Shown here piece after piece: positions 5,487 to 8,173 of a stretch of DNA of 8,173 nt (positions are counted from its first letter, which is position 1; every line of letters begins with the position of its first letter). The stretch spans positions 1 through 8,173 of the forward strand of contig JAITJV010000049.1 in assembly GCA_031278755.1 (NCBI GenBank). The letters run 5' to 3'. The notes beneath the pieces were generated by a model, which was not told the DNA's origin, searched no databases, and saw nothing but the letters and a program-made list of their open reading frames with translations. The position numbers and the translations under genes are program-made. This stretch comes from Treponema sp. (GTDB lineage: Bacteria; Spirochaetota; Spirochaetia; Treponematales; Breznakiellaceae).

Positions 5487-7772
5487 TTATATTAACCCCG
5501 CCTTTTTAAATTCTTCAAAAAGGAGATGGGGCGTAAGCGGTATTTTGTTCACCAAAACACCGGAGGCGTTAAAGACGGCGTTCCGTATGGCGGGCGCGCA
5601 GGGAACGGTCGGAGGCTCTCCCAGCGCCTTGGTTCCGAACGCGCTGGTCGGTTCGGCGTTTTCGATGAAGGCCGTTTCCAGATGCGGGTGATCGAGGATC
5701 GTGGGGAGCTTGTAGTCAAGGAGGTTGCCGTTAAGAAGTTTTCCCGTTTTGGGATCGTAGAGGAGCTGTTCGTACATGCCGAAGCCTATAGCCATGCTCA
5801 TGCCCCCGTGCACCTGGCCGGCGGCGGTCTGGGGGTTGATGAGCCTTCCGCAGTCGTGGCAGTTGACAAGATTAAGGAGCTTTACCTTCGCCAGGGGAAT
5901 ATCCACTTCGACTTCGGCGAAGGAACATCCGAAACTAAAGGCGTTGCTTTTAACCTGCGCGGTTGTCTCCGCGGTCATGTGCTCCGAATGTTCCTGGCTG
6001 TAAAGCGCCTCAACGGCAAGCTCCGAAAGGCCGATGAGTTTCCGGCCGTCCGCGGCAAGCACGATTGCGCCGTCAACGACGTCAAGGCCGTCTACGCCCA
6101 CGCCGGTGTATTCGCCCGCGTGACGGAGTATCTTCTCCCTGAGCATCAGCGCCGTCTTTTTGATCGCCGCGCCTCCGACGTAGGTCTGGCGCGATCCGTA
6201 GGCTCCCGTTCCGAACGGCGTTATGTCGGTATCCTGCGTGCTTATCACATGAACCTGCCGCCAGGGGACGCCCAGAACGTCGGCGGTCATCTGCGTAAAG
6301 ACAGTGTCCGCGCCCTGGCCTATTTCCGTTTCGCCCAACTGCACCTGAACGCTTCCGTCCTGGTTCAGGATCATTCTGCATGAAGAAACTTCGATGGAAA
6401 TGGGCCAGACCGCCGTGTTGTACCAGAAAAGGGACATGCCCACTCCGCGGCGCAGGGGGCCGCTCTGGTTTTTATAGCGGCCGCGCTTTTCATCCCATTT
6501 GATGTATTCTTTTCCTTTTTCGACGCACTGCCTGAAGGAATCAAAGTAATTGACATTTTTTGTGAAGGGATCCTCCCAGCCTACGGGCATGACATTGAGG
6601 AAGCGAAGCTCAAGGGGGTCCATGTTGAGTTTGGCGGCGATGTCTTCCATGTGCGATTCCATGGCGAAGATCGCCTGGGGCGTGCCGTAGCCGCGCATGG
6701 CCCCGGCCGTGGCCGTGTTGGTGTAGACCGTGTATATGTCAACTTTCCTCGCCTTTTCATCGCGGTAAAGCTGGCGGAACGCATTGGTCCCCTTTGCGGC
6801 TATGCCGTGCCCGTGCGATCCGTACGCGCCCTGGTTTGAGTAGGCCGTGTAGCTCCTCGCGACGAGCCTCCCGGAAGGCCGCACCCAGGATGAAAGAAAT
6901 ATTTTTTCACTGTGGCGCACCCTTGTCGCGAAGAACACTTCTTCGCGGCTCAATTCAAGTTTTACAAGCCGCCCTCCGACGGCCTTTGTCATAAACGCGT
7001 TAAGCGGCTCGTAAAGGGCGTCCTGTTTGTTGCCGAAGCCGCCGCCTATGTAGGGCTTTATGATGCGGACCTGTCCCCAGGGAACGCCGAGGGCCTGTCC
7101 GACAATACGCCTTATGATGTGGGGAATCTGCGTGGAAGCGACCACGACTATGCGGCCGTTTTCCATGTAGGCCCAGGACACCGCGCTTTCTATGTGGCAG
7201 TGCTGGACGATGGGCGTTTCGTACACTCCCTCTATTTTGATGAGGCCTTCTTCTTTTACCGCTTCGTCGAAGTTTCCGTCTTCCACGCTTGTATGTTTGA
7301 GTATGTTGTTGGGGAAGCCTTCGTGGATCTCAGGCGCCCCTTCTTTCATGGATTCTTCCGGGGTCAGCATGAAGGGGTATTCCTCATATTCAACCTTGAC
7401 GGCCCTGAGCGCCCGCGCCGCGGCCACATCGTCCACCGCGATAACCGCCGCGACGTCATCGCCGTAAAGACGGACCCGTCTGGTGAGCAGCGTGCGGTCG
7501 GCGGGATCCTGATGGGCCGGATCCGTTGACCAGGGATGGCCCGCGGTCGGAAACGGACGATCGGGCACATCGAAACAGGTGATTATCTTTACCACGCCGG
7601 GGATCTTTTCCGCCTCCCGGACGTCAATGCTTTTTACAAGGCCGTTGGCTATTGTTGCGTGCAGAATTTTTCCGACAAGGGCGTTTTTATCAACAAGATC
7701 GTCGGTGTATTTCGCCCTCCCGGAAACTTTTTCCCAGGCGTCAACCCTGGGGATGCTTTTCCCTACGGACAT
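5487..7772 (-). CDS. xdhA: Xanthine dehydrogenase, molybdopterin-binding catalytic subunit
   Basis: Large catalytic subunit that hydroxylates a purine such as hypoxanthine or xanthine at the molybdopterin centre. At 761 residues it is near E. coli XdhA (752). The small 'a/b hammerhead' domain covers about 16-133 (VSGRAKYTDD...). The molybdopterin domains follow, with TQIPHIIRRIVGQALG (214-229), GGGFGNKQD (243-251), AMRGYGTPQ (358-366), ETEIGQGADT (481-490) and GQVHGGMSMAIG (652-663). The proposed catalytic base is Glu719 in KALGEPP. These blocks resemble E. coli XdhA more closely than eukaryotic xanthine oxidase; residue 250 is Gln where the bovine enzyme has Glu802. The ATG is preceded by AAGAGGA (7777-7783). 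It lies 59 bases downstream of yqeC on the same strand. The substrate is inferred; other purines or N-heterocycles remain possible. Confidence 0.94.
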   Translation of the reverse strand: MSVGKSIPRVDAWEKVSGRAKYTDDLVDKNALVGKILHATIANGLVKSIDVREAEKIPGVVKIITCFDVPDRPFPTAGHPWSTDPAHQDPADRTLLTRRVRLYGDDVAAVIAVDDVAAARALRAVKVEYEEYPFMLTPEESMKEGAPEIHEGFPNNILKHTSVEDGNFDEAVKEEGLIKIEGVYETPIVQHCHIESAVSWAYMENGRIVVVASTQIPHIIRRIVGQALGVPWGQVRIIKPYIGGGFGNKQDALYEPLNAFMTKAVGGRLVKLELSREEVFFATRVRHSEKIFLSSWVRPSGRLVARSYTAYSNQGAYGSHGHGIAAKGTNAFRQLYRDEKARKVDIYTVYTNTATAGAMRGYGTPQAIFAMESHMEDIAAKLNMDPLELRFLNVMPVGWEDPFTKNVNYFDSFRQCVEKGKEYIKWDEKRGRYKNQSGPLRRGVGMSLFWYNTAVWPISIEVSSCRMILNQDGSVQVQLGETEIGQGADTVFTQMTADVLGVPWRQVHVISTQDTDITPFGTGAYGSRQTYVGGAAIKKTALMLREKILRHAGEYTGVGVDGLDVVDGAIVLAADGRKLIGLSELAVEALYSQEHSEHMTAETTAQVKSNAFSFGCSFAEVEVDIPLAKVKLLNLVNCHDCGRLINPQTAAGQVHGGMSMAIGFGMYEQLLYDPKTGKLLNGNLLDYKLPTILDHPHLETAFIENAEPTSAFGTKALGEPPTVPCAPAIRNAVFNASGVLVNKIPLTPHLLFEEFKKAGLI

Positions 7773-7789
7773 ATTATCCTCTTGTCTTA

Positions 7790-7818
7790 ATAATGGAGCC
7801 GTTTTCAGGGAATTACAA
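7790..7818 (-). promoter_or_regulatory. Possible weak promoter between yqeC and xdhA
   Basis: On the minus strand TTGTAA (7818-7813) and CATTAT (7795-7790) are 17 bases apart, each matching four of six consensus positions. It could give xdhABC extra transcription independent of yqeC. Such weak matches are common by chance, so this is tentative. Confidence 0.22.
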
Positions 7819-7831
7819 GCGGAAAGTGAAA

Positions 7832-8173
7832 CTACGCCAATGCCTCGGCGAAGTTTTTTGAAACGCTTCCCGCGACAACCTTTCCCCGGAAACTTCCACG
7901 GACAAGGCCGTACAGTTCACGGGCTTGTTCCATGCCTCCGCTGTTTTCAACCTGATTGAAAAAAAGAACGCGCCTTCCCCGCGCTCCGGCGAAAGGCCCC
8001 TTCCGCGACGTGATCACCGCGGCAAGGTGCCTGAGCGTGATGGTTTCATCCGGGGCGGCGCCGCTTATGGCGCAGAAAAGCGGAAGCCGGTGGACGATCT
8101 TTTCGGAAGCGGGGCTGCCCGCGGGCCACAGGGGCATGACCGCTACGGTGAACGACGTAAAGGGAAGAACCAC
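7832..8173 (-). CDS. yqeC: YqeC family selenium-dependent hydroxylase accessory protein (C-terminal part, partial)
   Basis: Only the last 113 codons are in the window; the gene starts beyond the right edge, and the GTG at the boundary is most likely an internal Val. The visible part has the C-terminal pattern of YqeC: a strand leading to a 'VHRLPLFCAISGAAPDETIT' block (27-46), then LRHLAAVITSRKGPF (47-61), and RRVLFFNQVEN (67-77), a degenerate version of the N-K-x-D nucleotide-binding motif (here NQVE). The N-terminal P-loop would lie off-window. From comparative genomics, YqeC and YqeB accompany selenium-dependent molybdenum hydroxylases and are thought to help fit the labile selenium cofactor; the exact biochemical step is not established. 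Lying directly before xdhABC supports that role here. The assignment is from pattern memory of the family. Confidence 0.75.
   Translation of the reverse strand: MVLPFTSFTVAVMPLWPAGSPASEKIVHRLPLFCAISGAAPDETITLRHLAAVITSRKGPFAGARGRRVLFFNQVENSGGMEQARELYGLVRGSFRGKVVAGSVSKNFAEALA

Noticed and set aside
5526..6383. Plus-strand open frame of 285 codons
   Set aside because: Fully antisense to xdhA, whose reading frame is unambiguous; no recognisable domain.
6912..7529. Plus-strand open frame of 205 codons
   Set aside because: Antisense shadow of xdhA with no motif or ribosome site support.

Overview
The window is a GC-rich bacterial accessory or metabolic region with two compact gene clusters. Both are transcribed on the minus strand and are separated by about 620 bases that hold no intact gene. 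The gene set (molybdenum hydroxylase plus YqeC, a bacterial arginine-pathway ArgA, nucleoside salvage) fits an anaerobic or facultative bacterium. My best guess is a spirochaete of the Treponema type, from general gene style and the palindromic repeats, but nothing in the window proves it and I hold it weakly.

Right cluster (8173 down to 4096, minus strand): the C-terminal part of yqeC (running off the right edge), then xdhA, xdhB and xdhC. The last three are the molybdopterin, FAD and 2Fe-2S subunits of an XdhABC-type xanthine dehydrogenase, in the same order as in E. coli. Their junctions are tight: a 9-base gap in which the xdhA stop overlaps the xdhB Shine-Dalgarno, then an ATGA overlap between xdhB and xdhC. 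YqeC is a known companion of selenium-dependent molybdenum hydroxylases, so the enzyme may carry the labile selenium type of cofactor.

Middle (3463-4095): a short plus-strand remnant of a transposase C-terminus (3641-3853); a partial palindrome at its left edge; a 15-bp perfect hairpin with the same core sequence (3998-4032); and a roughly 105-bp MITE-like unit with imperfect terminal inverted repeats that ends one base from the xdhC stop codon. A well-formed sigma-70 promoter faces left at 3469-3497.

Left cluster (3462 down to 9, minus strand): argA-type N-acetylglutamate synthase, recO and a pyrimidine-nucleoside/thymidine phosphorylase, with a 3-base gap and then a 14-base overlap, so probably one transcript. 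The promoter places the likely transcription start exactly on the ATG of argA, which points to a leaderless mRNA. Arginine biosynthesis, recombinational repair and nucleoside salvage have no obvious common pathway; the grouping looks like a lineage-specific housekeeping operon.

I did not find a clearly new biological system. The points most worth following are the leaderless argA promoter, the YqeC-linked hydroxylase, and the family of palindromes sharing one core around the transposase remnant.
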